From the NCBI GenBank assembly GCA_963730325.1, contig CAVSRC010000009.1, positions 36,111 to 100,110 of the forward strand: a DNA stretch of 64,000 nucleotides. Direction: 5' to 3'. Each line of letters opens with the position of its first letter. Position 1 is the first letter of the stretch. The position numbers and the translations under genes were made by a program. The stretch is from CAVSRC01 sp963730325 (lineage in GTDB: Bacteria; Pseudomonadota; Alphaproteobacteria; Rhizobiales; Kaistiaceae). The notes under the pieces were generated by a model. The model did not search any database and was not told the origin of the DNA. It worked only from the letters and a program-made list of their open reading frames with translations. This document shows, one piece after another, positions 8,647-16,406 of the stretch.

Positions 8647-8897
8647 GCGCGCTTCTTTTCCCGATGAGCCTCATTCTCGCTGCCGCGATGATCGGCGTGG
8701 CGGCGGTGGCGCTGTTCACCGCCCAGCGGGTCACGGCGGTGCTGGCCGCCGGGCTCGTCAGCCTGTTCGCCTCGGTCCTGTTCCTGCTGCTGTTTGCGCC
8801 GGACGTGGCGATGACCGAGGCGGCGATCGGATCGGGCCTCACCACCTTCCTCTTCCTCTTCGTGCTCGGGCGCATGCGCCGGGAGGACCGCTCATGA
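8643..8897 (+). CDS. DUF4040/MbhD-like membrane subunit of Mrp/hydrogenase-type complex
   Basis: This 84-residue protein is almost wholly hydrophobic, with three helices. The sequence VTAVLAAGLVSLFASVLFLL followed by FAPDVAMTEAAIGSGL matches the DUF4040 (MbhD) family, which corresponds to part of NuoJ and to the C-terminal part of MrpA. The conserved P-D-V-A-x-T-E-A motif is present. A separate DUF4040 gene, instead of a large MrpA, is typical of membrane-bound hydrogenase/MBX-type clusters and not of a plain Mrp antiporter operon. ATGA-type overlaps flank it on both sides. Confidence 0.88.
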   Translation: MSALLFPMSLILAAAMIGVAAVALFTAQRVTAVLAAGLVSLFASVLFLLLFAPDVAMTEAAIGSGLTTFLFLFVLGRMRREDRS

Positions 8898-9601
8898 GCA
8901 CGCGCCATACCATCGTTTTCGTGCTCCTCGTGCTGCTCGGCGGCGCCTTCTTCGTGCTGCTTGCAGGCTACGCGCCGGACGCCAGCCTCAACCGCTCGGC
9001 GCTCTACTACGCCCAGAACACCGCCGCCGAGACCGGCGCCCAGAACATCGTCGCCGCCATTATCGTCACCTATCGCGGCCTCGATACGCTGGGCGAGGTC
9101 ACGGTGCTGTTCCTCACCGCCGCCATCATCGGGCTGGTTCTGAGCCAGGTCCGCGCGGCGCGCTGCGCGCCCGGTTCCGGCGTCCTGCCGTCGGGCGAAC
9201 TTCTCAACACCGGAGCGCGGCTGCTGGTGCCGCTGATCGTCCTCTTCGGCGCTTATGTCTTCTTCAATGGGCACCTCACCCCCGGCGGCGGCTTCCAGGG
9301 CGGTGCGGTGCTCGCCTCCGGCGTGCTGTTGATGCTGCTCGCCGATCCCGACCGGCGCTTCAGTCACGGCATTATTTCGCGCACCGAAAGCAGTTCCGGT
9401 CTCCTCTACGTGCTGGTCGGCCTCGCCGGCGTGGCGCTGGCAGGCGGCTTCCTCGACAACCGCTTCCTGCCGCTGGGCCAGCTCGGCAGCCTGCTGTCGG
9501 CCGGTGCCATCCCGCTCATCTACGTATTGATCGGGCTCAAGGTGGGGGCCGAGTTCTCCTCCATTTTGGAAAGCTTCGAAGAAACGGGGGACGCGGCATG
9601 A
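8894..9601 (+). CDS. mnhB: Fused MbhE-like + MnhB-like antiporter subunit
   Basis: This 235-residue protein appears to be a fusion. Residues ~1-85 look like the MbhE domain (an N-terminal helix, a periplasmic segment YYAQNTAAETGAQNIVAAI, then IVTYRGLDTLGEVTVLFLTA, the Y-R-G-x-D-T-x-G-E motif). Residues ~100-235 are the MnhB domain with GHLTPGGGFQGGAVLA (the conserved P-G-G-G-F-x-G-G) and further helices. The start at 8894 overlaps the preceding gene. In archaeal MBH/MBX operons these two are usually separate subunits. They are membrane-embedded parts of the ion-translocating arm. Confidence 0.9.
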   Translation: MSTRHTIVFVLLVLLGGAFFVLLAGYAPDASLNRSALYYAQNTAAETGAQNIVAAIIVTYRGLDTLGEVTVLFLTAAIIGLVLSQVRAARCAPGSGVLPSGELLNTGARLLVPLIVLFGAYVFFNGHLTPGGGFQGGAVLASGVLLMLLADPDRRFSHGIISRTESSSGLLYVLVGLAGVALAGGFLDNRFLPLGQLGSLLSAGAIPLIYVLIGLKVGAEFSSILESFEETGDAA

Positions 9602-9951
9602 TCCAGATAGCACTCGCCACCGGCTTCATCCTCGTCCTCATGGGCCTCTACGGGGCGCTCACCAACCGCGACATCATCCGCATGATCATTGGGTTCACCG
9701 TGGCCGATACCGGGGTCAATGTCGTGCTTGTCGCGGTTGGCGTGCTCCCGGGCCGCACGGCGCCGATCCTCGATACGATCGCACCGGCCGATGCGGCGGC
9801 GCGGATCATCGATCCCGTGCCGCAGGCCCTGGTGCTCACCGCGATCGTCATCGGCCTCGGAATCACTGCGCTGATGCTGGCCTATGCCTACCAGCTCTTC
9901 TGCAAGAGCCGCAGTCTCGACATCTCACACTTCAGAGACCTGAAATGGTAA
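9598..9951 (+). CDS. mnhC: Mrp-type antiporter subunit C (MnhC/NuoK-like)
   Basis: This 117-residue protein has three helices and the NuoK/MnhC fold. GLYGALTNRDIIRMIIGF is the family's first-helix motif (G-L-Y-x-x-x-x-x-R), and VPQALVLTAIVIGLGITAL carries the conserved D/V-P-x-A-L-x-L-T-A-I-V-I region. It bridges the antiporter D-type subunit and the small membrane subunits in Mrp and complex I. It overlaps the next gene by 7 bp (start at 9945). Confidence 0.93.
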   Translation: MIQIALATGFILVLMGLYGALTNRDIIRMIIGFTVADTGVNVVLVAVGVLPGRTAPILDTIAPADAAARIIDPVPQALVLTAIVIGLGITALMLAYAYQLFCKSRSLDISHFRDLKW

Positions 9952-12900
9952 GCGCGCTCTTCCTGATCGTCGCCGGGCTCGGCGGAGCCTTCGCTCTCGG
10001 CCTCTTGCGCGAGACCCAGGTCCGCTCCGCCTATATCGCCACGACGCTGATCCTGGCCTTCATGGCCGCGATCGCGATCTCCTGGACGGTAGCCCTGGCC
10101 ATCGGCGCGGCAACGGCCGTCGACATCACCACCGCCGGCACGGCGCCGCCTTTCGCCATCAATCTGCGCATCGGCCTCACCGAGGCGGCGCTGCTCTCGG
10201 TCATCACGGTAACCGGGCTCCTATCGGCGTTCGCCATGCGCGACGCGCTCATGCAGCGCGGCCAGCGCGCCATGGCGGTGCTGCTGGTGCTCATCATGGC
10301 GCTCGGCGGCCTGGTGATGACGCGCGACGTCTTCAACCTCTTCGTCTTCGTCGAGCTGATCGTCATCGCCTCGGCCGGTCTGGTGCTGCTCTCCGAGGAC
10401 GGACGCGCCATCGCCGCCGGCTTCAAATATCTGATCGTGGCGCAGGTGATCTCGGTGCTGCTGCTGATCGGCATCATCTTCACCTATCACGCTAACGGCT
10501 CGCTCAATATCGACGACATCGCGGCTCAGCCGCTGGCCTTCCACGGGGCCTCGCTGGCGCTGTTCCTGGTGCTCATGGCGCTCATCCTCGAGCTGAAGCC
10601 GTTCCCCGCCAACGGCTGGGCGCTCGATATCTACGAGGCGGCCCATCCCGGCTTCTCGGCGCTGTTCTCCGCCGCCTCCGGTACGGCGGCGCTGTTTGCC
10701 GCCGACAAGCTGTTCGCCGCCGCGGGGCCGGCGTGGCTGCCGCTGGCGACCGGTGTCGGGCTGGTGACCTTCCTCGGCGCCAACGTTCTGGCGCTGTCGC
10801 AGAATCACGACCGGCGGCTGCTCGGCTATTCCTCGGTTGGCCAGATCGGCCTGGTGCTTGCCGTGATCGGCCAGCGCGACATCCTCGGTGACGGCTATCT
10901 CTTCGTCGCCGGCGGCATCCTCGTCACCCATGCGGTGGCCAAGGGCGGCCTGTTCTGGCTTTCCGATTTCGTACGCGGCCGCGCGCTTACCGACTGGGCG
11001 GCGCTGCGCGCCCATCCGCTGCTCATCTTCGCCTTCGCCTCGTTCGTGGCGATGCTGACCGGGCTGCCCCCGTTCCCCGGCTTCTACGCCAAGTGGAACC
11101 TCGCTCACGCGCTGGTCGCCGCCGACCGGCTGCCGATCCTGGCGCTGATCCTCGCCGGCGCGCTGATCGAGGCGGGCTACATGTTCCGCTGGTTCGGTCA
11201 GGCTCTTAAACGGGAGGCTGGCGCTCCCTCAGACGTCGCCTGGCCCAAGACTGTTCCGGCGCTCGTGGCGCTTGCCGCGGGCTGGGCCCTGGGCTTCGTC
11301 TGGGGGGCGTTCAGTGGCAATCTGAACCTGCTCACCGCGGCTCCGGTTCTCTTCGCGCTTGCCTTCGTGCCGCTCGATGTCCTTCCTGCCAGGGTAAAGA
11401 ACGTCATCGCCATCGCCGGGCTGGTGGCATGGTTCGTCCTGCGCTATCCGGCCTACAACCCGATGCAGATGATCTTCGCGATCATCATGCTGCTCGGCGG
11501 CGCGGTCATCTTTCTGGCGTCGTTCACCGAGGACGGCCGCCGCACCGGCTTCTACCCGTCGGCCATGCTCATGTATGCCGGGCTGGCTCTGTTGATCGAC
11601 GCCCAGACGAGCTTCGCCTTCTTCGCCGCCTGGGAAGTGCTCACCGTCGGATCCTATTTCCTGATCCTGCGCGGCAAGCTCTCCGAGCCGCACGCGCTCT
11701 CCTACATCCTCTTCTCGCTCGGCGGCGCCTTCGCTCTCCTGGCCGGCTTCGCATTGGCCGCCGGTGGCCAGCAGCCCTTCGCCCTTGACGGGCTGGCGGC
11801 CGTGCCCGCCGGCCTTGCGCCGACCGTCTTCGTCCTGCTGGCGGCGGGCTTCATGACCAAGACCGCGTCGATCGGCCTGCATATCTGGCTGCCCGGCGCC
11901 CATGCCGAGGCCGAGACCGACGTTTCGCCGATGGTCTCCGGCATCCTGCTCAAGGCCGGCCTGTTCGGGCTGTGGCTGCTTCTGACCCATATGGGCCACC
12001 AGGTGCTCTACGGGATCGATCTCACCCATGTGCTGGTGTGGATCGGCGCGCTGTCGGCCTTCATCGGCGCGGTGCTGGCGGTCTTCCAGGAGGACGCCAA
12101 GCGGTTGCTCGCCTATTCCTCGATCTCGCAGATGGGCTACGCGGTCTTCGGCCTGGCGCTGATGAACCACCTCGGCTGGCTGCTGGCGCTGATGTTCGTC
12201 ATCAACCACTACGTCTACAAGTCGATGCTCTTCCTGGCGGTCGGCGGCGTCTACAAGCGGACGCATACCAAGCTCATGTACAAGATGGGCGGGCTGATCA
12301 CCCTGATGCCGTTCACCTTCGTCTCGGTGCTGGTCGGCATCATCGCCATGTCGGGCGTGCCGCCGCTGTCCGGCTTCGGCGGGCGCTGGATCTTCTACAA
12401 TGCCATCCTCGACGGCGGGCAGAAGCTGCCGCTGGTCCTCATCTTCATGGCCGGTCCGGTCGGCTTCCTCTACCTCTTCCGGCTGATCCACGCGATCTTC
12501 TTCGGCCAGCTCAAGGACGAGCACCGCAAGCTCAAGGAAGCGCCCTTCTGGCTGCTCGTCCCGCAGATGTTGTTCGTGGCCTTCCTGATCGCCTTCGCCG
12601 TCCTGCCCGGCATGGCCCTGCAAAGGGTGGATGCCTACATCGGCACCTTCTTCGGCGACCAGCCGCTCGTCTGGCAGGGACGCGAGATCATCTCGCAATA
12701 CGGCTACTGGAACCCGGTGGTGATCATGATCGTGATCGCCGTCATCTTCATCGCGGTGTTCCTGATCCTCATCGGCATGAACCACAACGCCCAGTGGGTG
12801 AAGCAGTTCAACATCGTTTTCGCCGCCGAGCGGCCGTACAAGCCGCAGACGACGCACTTCGCCTGGAACTTCTTCGCGCCTTACCGCAAGGCCATGGGGC

Positions 12901-13070
12901 TTATCGAGACACCGGTGGCCACCACCTTCTGGAACGGCGTGACCGACAGCCTGGCGGGCACCGCCGAGTTCGGCCGCAGGCTCTACACCGGCAACGGCCA
13001 GACCTATGCCGTGCAGGTGCTCTTCTTCGTGGTCGCCGTCTACCTCATCGCCATGGGAGGCGTGTCATGA
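9945..13070 (+). CDS. Two D-type antiporter/NuoM-N-like subunits fused in one 1041-aa protein
   Basis: The protein is about twice the length of a normal MnhD/NuoN subunit and contains two antiporter modules. The first (~1-480) has DVFNLFVFVELIVIASAGLV, ELKPFPANGWALDIYEAAHP and YSSVGQIGLVLAVIG. The second (~500-1000) has FFAAWEVLTVGSYFLILRG, HIWLPGAHAEAETDVSPMVS, LLAYSSISQMGYAVFG and VPPLSGFGGRW. Each has the lysine/histidine-bearing broken helices typical of proton-pumping modules. A hydrophilic-to-amphipathic C-terminal part with another helix (VLFFVVAVYLIAM) follows. In archaeal MBX/MBS two adjacent separate genes (H and H') occupy this position. The reading frame is open throughout with no sign of an assembly join. 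Confidence 0.9.
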   Translation: MVSALFLIVAGLGGAFALGLLRETQVRSAYIATTLILAFMAAIAISWTVALAIGAATAVDITTAGTAPPFAINLRIGLTEAALLSVITVTGLLSAFAMRDALMQRGQRAMAVLLVLIMALGGLVMTRDVFNLFVFVELIVIASAGLVLLSEDGRAIAAGFKYLIVAQVISVLLLIGIIFTYHANGSLNIDDIAAQPLAFHGASLALFLVLMALILELKPFPANGWALDIYEAAHPGFSALFSAASGTAALFAADKLFAAAGPAWLPLATGVGLVTFLGANVLALSQNHDRRLLGYSSVGQIGLVLAVIGQRDILGDGYLFVAGGILVTHAVAKGGLFWLSDFVRGRALTDWAALRAHPLLIFAFASFVAMLTGLPPFPGFYAKWNLAHALVAADRLPILALILAGALIEAGYMFRWFGQALKREAGAPSDVAWPKTVPALVALAAGWALGFVWGAFSGNLNLLTAAPVLFALAFVPLDVLPARVKNVIAIAGLVAWFVLRYPAYNPMQMIFAIIMLLGGAVIFLASFTEDGRRTGFYPSAMLMYAGLALLIDAQTSFAFFAAWEVLTVGSYFLILRGKLSEPHALSYILFSLGGAFALLAGFALAAGGQQPFALDGLAAVPAGLAPTVFVLLAAGFMTKTASIGLHIWLPGAHAEAETDVSPMVSGILLKAGLFGLWLLLTHMGHQVLYGIDLTHVLVWIGALSAFIGAVLAVFQEDAKRLLAYSSISQMGYAVFGLALMNHLGWLLALMFVINHYVYKSMLFLAVGGVYKRTHTKLMYKMGGLITLMPFTFVSVLVGIIAMSGVPPLSGFGGRWIFYNAILDGGQKLPLVLIFMAGPVGFLYLFRLIHAIFFGQLKDEHRKLKEAPFWLLVPQMLFVAFLIAFAVLPGMALQRVDAYIGTFFGDQPLVWQGREIISQYGYWNPVVIMIVIAVIFIAVFLILIGMNHNAQWVKQFNIVFAAERPYKPQTTHFAWNFFAPYRKAMGLIETPVATTFWNGVTDSLAGTAEFGRRLYTGNGQTYAVQVLFFVVAVYLIAMGGVS

Positions 13071-13972
13071 GATTCGAGTGGATGCAGCTCGTCTATGCCG
13101 CGCTGACGCTGTTCATCGTCATCGCCTATGGGCTGTTCATGACCGCGGTGGTGCGCAAGATCGGCGCGCGTGCCAGCGGCCGCTACGGCATCCCGGTCTG
13201 GCAGAACTACATCGACCTCGCCAAGAACCTGGCGCTGCGCTCGAAGATCACGCATGGCGTCATGTTCTATCTGGCCCCGGTCTTCCGGCTGACCGGCGGC
13301 ATCGGGCTCCTCCTGTTCGTGCCGACGATCTACGGCTCGGCGTGGAACCAGAACTTCTCCTATTCCGGCGACCTGATCCTGGCGCTCTATTTCGTCTTCT
13401 TCGGAACGCTGGGCATGGCGCTCGGCGCCGCCGAATCGGGCCACCCCTATTCGGCGATCGGCGTCTCGCGCGGCCTGTCTCAGGTGACCATGGCGGAGCT
13501 GCCGCTGGCGCTCGCCGTCTACGCCATTTCGCTGCATTACGGCACGCTCGACATCACCAAGATCGTCGCTGCCCAGCAGGGCTCGATGTTCAACTGGACG
13601 CTGTTCACCAGCCCGCTGGCGACCGCCGCCGCCATGATGTCCTTCGTCGGCACGATGATGCGCTCGCCTTTCGACGTGGTGCTGGCGCCGCAGGAGATTC
13701 CAATCGGCCCGCCGACCGAGTTCCACTCGGCCTATCTGGCGCTGATGCAGACCAACCGTTCGCTGTTCCCGATCGCCAAGACGGTCGTTTACATGAACCT
13801 GTTCTTCGGCGGCGCGACGAGCTGGGGCGAGTTCGCGATCAAGGTCTTCGTTCTCTACATGGTCTCGGCCGTGATCGGGGTGGTTCACCCGCGCTTCCGC
13901 GTCGAGCAGTCCATCCGCTTCTTCCTGAAATGGGGGCTGCCCGTCGGCGTCCTCGCCATCCTCGTGGTGTGA
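13067..13972 (+). CDS. NuoH/MbhM-like membrane anchor subunit (complex I subunit 1 family)
   Basis: This 301-residue protein has about eight helices and starts by ATGA overlap with the fused antiporter gene. NuoH-family features are QNYIDLAKNLALRSKITHG (equivalent of the Q-P-x-x-D-x-x-K-L segment), MALGAAESGHPYSAIGVSR, the conserved E-x-P-L region MAELPLALAVYA, and MMRSPFDVVLAPQEIPIGP, matching the R-x-P-F-D-x-x-E-A loop. NuoH-like subunits link the membrane arm to the hydrophilic electron-transfer module and form the quinone chamber in complex I. In group-4 hydrogenases and MBX they anchor the module without quinone. Which applies here is not decided by sequence. Confidence 0.9.
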   Translation: MRFEWMQLVYAALTLFIVIAYGLFMTAVVRKIGARASGRYGIPVWQNYIDLAKNLALRSKITHGVMFYLAPVFRLTGGIGLLLFVPTIYGSAWNQNFSYSGDLILALYFVFFGTLGMALGAAESGHPYSAIGVSRGLSQVTMAELPLALAVYAISLHYGTLDITKIVAAQQGSMFNWTLFTSPLATAAAMMSFVGTMMRSPFDVVLAPQEIPIGPPTEFHSAYLALMQTNRSLFPIAKTVVYMNLFFGGATSWGEFAIKVFVLYMVSAVIGVVHPRFRVEQSIRFFLKWGLPVGVLAILVV

Positions 13973-13976
13973 TCCG

Positions 13977-14669
13977 ATGAAACACGTCGACCCCAAATAC
14001 CTGAAGAACACCGAGACGCAGGTGCCGCTGCGCGAGGAGCTTCGGCCGCGCACGGTCGAGACGCCCGACGGCCAGACCATCGAGGTGAACCCGCTCAAGG
14101 ACTATTTCTGCGAGGCGCCGCCCAAGGTTCACCCGAAGGCCTATTCCAAGATCGTCGAGGACTTCTACAACTGGGCGCGCGCCAACAGCCTGTGGATCCT
14201 CGGTTTCGGCACCGGCTGCGGCGCCATCGAGATGCGGCCGCTGATGACGCCGCGCTTCGACGCCTACCGCTACGGCATCCAGTGGCGTCCGACGCCGCGG
14301 CAGTCCAACCTCCTGATGATCTCCGGCTATCTGTCGGTGAAGACGCTGAAGCGCGCCATCCGCTCCTACGAGCAGATGCAGCAGCCCAAATACGTCATCG
14401 GCCTCGGCTCGTGCACCATCAATGGCGGCATGTACTGGGACAGCTACAACACCATCAAGCGGCTCGACGACTATCTGCCGGTCGATCTCTACATCGCCGG
14501 CTGCATGCCGCGGCCCGAGGCGCTGCTCGCGGGCTTCATGGAGCTCAAGAAGATCATCCGCGCCGGCAAGGCCGAAGGCGCCAACCTCTATGCCGAGAAC
14601 TTCGCCCAGTACAAGGCCAACCAGAAGGCCGTGATCAAGGACTGGGACATGCCGGACTACAGCTGGTGA
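13977..14669 (+). CDS. NuoB/MbhJ-like small subunit, one cluster-ligand Cys replaced
   Basis: This 230-residue NuoB-family protein would carry the proximal [4Fe-4S] cluster (N2 equivalent). NuoB normally has a tandem Cys-Cys before A-x-E-M. Here the aligned segment reads FGTGCGAIEMRP, so Cys81 is followed by Gly82 and one ligand is missing. The other two ligands are present: Cys146 in GLGSCTINGGMYW and Cys176 in IAGCMPRPEAL. The N-terminal ~70 residues are hydrophilic and longer than usual. It sits in the standard J-K-L order between the NuoH-like and NuoC-like genes. The cluster may use a non-cysteine ligand or be altered; the codons TGC GGC around 14218-14223 are unambiguous. Confidence 0.9.
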   Translation: MKHVDPKYLKNTETQVPLREELRPRTVETPDGQTIEVNPLKDYFCEAPPKVHPKAYSKIVEDFYNWARANSLWILGFGTGCGAIEMRPLMTPRFDAYRYGIQWRPTPRQSNLLMISGYLSVKTLKRAIRSYEQMQQPKYVIGLGSCTINGGMYWDSYNTIKRLDDYLPVDLYIAGCMPRPEALLAGFMELKKIIRAGKAEGANLYAENFAQYKANQKAVIKDWDMPDYSW

Positions 14670-14674
14670 GCGCG

Positions 14675-15220
14675 ATGAAAGCCCTGCTTGACCGACTGAA
14701 AGAACGCTACCGCCTGGAGCCGCCGGAGTTTCGGCGGGAGAACCTCGGCTTCGTCACCGTGCGCCGCGACGAGCTGCGCGCGCTGCTGATCGAGCTGCGC
14801 GACGTCGAGGGGTTCACCCATCTCGTCCTGTTGACCGCCGTCGACTGGATCGAGGAGGGCAAGTTCCAGCTCACCTACATGCTGAACAACCGCGTGGCCG
14901 ACCAGACGCTGGGCCTGCGCGTGATGCTCGACCGCAGGAAGGCGACCGGCGACACCATCCACGACCTGTGGCCGACGGCGGAAACCTATCAGCGCGAGCT
15001 GAAGGAGATGTTCGGCATCGACTTCCCGGGCTCGCCGCGGGTCAACGACGAATTCATCCTGGAAGGCTGGACCGACATGCCGCCCTATCGGCGCGATTTC
15101 GACAGCCTCGGCTATTCGCTGCAGACCTATCGCGAGCGGCCGGGCCGGACGACGCACGATCCGCGCCAGCACATGAAGACGCATCTCTATCCGGACGTCA
15201 GCCCGGAAGGAGCGAAATAA
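14675..15220 (+). CDS. NuoC/MbhK-like 30-kDa subunit
   Basis: This 181-residue hydrophilic protein is homologous to the complex I 30-kDa subunit. The signature region YQRELKEMFGIDFPGSPRV (E-R-E-x-x-D-x-F-G-I-x-F-x-G in NuoC) is followed by PPYRRDFDSLGYSL. It has no metal ligands; in complex I and energy-converting hydrogenases this subunit stabilises the catalytic large subunit. The start at 14675 was chosen because it follows the NuoB-like stop directly. The stop is one base from the next ATG. Confidence 0.9.
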   Translation: MKALLDRLKERYRLEPPEFRRENLGFVTVRRDELRALLIELRDVEGFTHLVLLTAVDWIEEGKFQLTYMLNNRVADQTLGLRVMLDRRKATGDTIHDLWPTAETYQRELKEMFGIDFPGSPRVNDEFILEGWTDMPPYRRDFDSLGYSLQTYRERPGRTTHDPRQHMKTHLYPDVSPEGAK

Positions 15221-15221
15221 G

Positions 15222-16400
15222 ATGCTGAGCCTCCAGACAGACCGTTCGCAGTATCCGGCCACCGGCCCCGACGGCAAGCTCGAGATCGATCTCGAGACCG
15301 GCAAGTACCTCAAGCTCTGGCAGGGGCCGCAGCATCCCGGCATCACCGGCAACATGTCGGTGGAGTTGACCGTGTGCGGCGACGAGGTGGTCGAGGGCAG
15401 GACCCATGTCGGTTACCTGCATCGCGGCTTCGAGAAGCTGATGGAACGGCGGACCTTCATCCAGGTCTTCCCGATCGTCTGCCGCGTCTGTGTGCCCGAG
15501 CCCGATTTCAACGAATATTGCTACGCGGCCGCGGTCGAGGACCTCGCCGGCATCGAAGTGCCGGAGATGGCGCAGTGGATCCGCACGCTGATCCTCGAGA
15601 TGGGCCGCTTCAACAGCTACATGATGTATATGGGCGGGCAGGCGGGCAGCCTCGGCCTCGGCATCGTCGGCCAGTGGCTGACCTATGTGCGCGACATCAT
15701 GCTCGACCGTTTCGAGGAGCTGTCCGGCGCACGCATCTACCACATGTTCATCCTGCCCGGTGGCGTGCGCGGGCATCTGCCCGAGGGCTTTGCCGGCCGC
15801 ATGGAAGAGGTGCTGAGCACCGCGGAGCGCTATCTCGACGATACCGAGAAGGTCATGTTCCGCAACGCCGTCTTCAAGCACCGCACCAAGGGTGTCGGCG
15901 TCATCGACCCCAAGCTGTTCGAACCCTACGGCGTCACCGGCCCCAATGCGCGGGCAGGCGGCGTCGCCAAGGACGTGCGTAAGGACGCGCCCTATCTGGT
16001 CTACGACCAGCTCGACTTCGAGGTGCAGACGGCTGAGGTCAGCGACATCTACAACCGCGCCGACGTGCGTTTCCGCGACATCAAGCAGTCGATCCGCCTC
16101 ATCCGGCAAATCCTTGAAAAGATGCCGAAAACCGGCGAGGTCATGGCGCCGATCCCCAATGTGCTGCATTGGAAGATCCCGCGCGGCGAGACCTACATCA
16201 AGGGCGAGTGCTCGCGCGGCGAATACGGCTACTACCTGGTCACCGACGGCAGCGGCTATCCCCGCCGGGTCAATGTGCGGGGGCCCTCCTACACTCATGC
16301 GATGGCGCTGCTTGAGCACCTGATCCCCGGCACGAACATCTCCGACGTGGCGGCGCTCATGGTCTCGCTGCACACCTATCCGCCGGAAATCGAGAGGTGA
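15222..16400 (+). CDS. NuoD/MbhL-like large subunit with half of the NiFe cysteine motif
   Basis: This 392-residue protein is homologous to the 49-kDa complex I subunit/NiFe hydrogenase large subunit. N-terminal features are LWQGPQHPGITGNMSV, VGYLHRGFEKLMERRTF and then PIVCRVCVPEPDFNEYC, giving Cys87, Cys90 and Cys100. This corresponds to the N-terminal R-x-C-G-x-C hydrogenase motif. The C-terminal end, where hydrogenases have D-P-C-x-x-C, reads SLHTYPPEIER with no cysteine. NuoD proteins lack both pairs. Retention of only the N-terminal pair resembles the MBX/MBS sulfane-sulfur reductase branch as I recall it, so H2 activity is unlikely. The actual electron acceptor is unknown. Confidence 0.9.
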   Translation: MLSLQTDRSQYPATGPDGKLEIDLETGKYLKLWQGPQHPGITGNMSVELTVCGDEVVEGRTHVGYLHRGFEKLMERRTFIQVFPIVCRVCVPEPDFNEYCYAAAVEDLAGIEVPEMAQWIRTLILEMGRFNSYMMYMGGQAGSLGLGIVGQWLTYVRDIMLDRFEELSGARIYHMFILPGGVRGHLPEGFAGRMEEVLSTAERYLDDTEKVMFRNAVFKHRTKGVGVIDPKLFEPYGVTGPNARAGGVAKDVRKDAPYLVYDQLDFEVQTAEVSDIYNRADVRFRDIKQSIRLIRQILEKMPKTGEVMAPIPNVLHWKIPRGETYIKGECSRGEYGYYLVTDGSGYPRRVNVRGPSYTHAMALLEHLIPGTNISDVAALMVSLHTYPPEIER

Positions 16401-16406
16401 TGCGTC

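Noticed and set aside
7564..13070. Plain Mrp Na+/H+ antiporter operon
   Set aside because: There is no full-length MrpA, DUF4040 and MbhE-like parts are separate, and complex I-like subunits follow in the same overlapping operon.
15222..16400. Call of a functional group-4 NiFe hydrogenase large subunit
   Set aside because: The C-terminal cysteine pair needed for the NiFe centre is absent (SLHTYPPEIER end), and no hydrogenase maturation genes are in the window.
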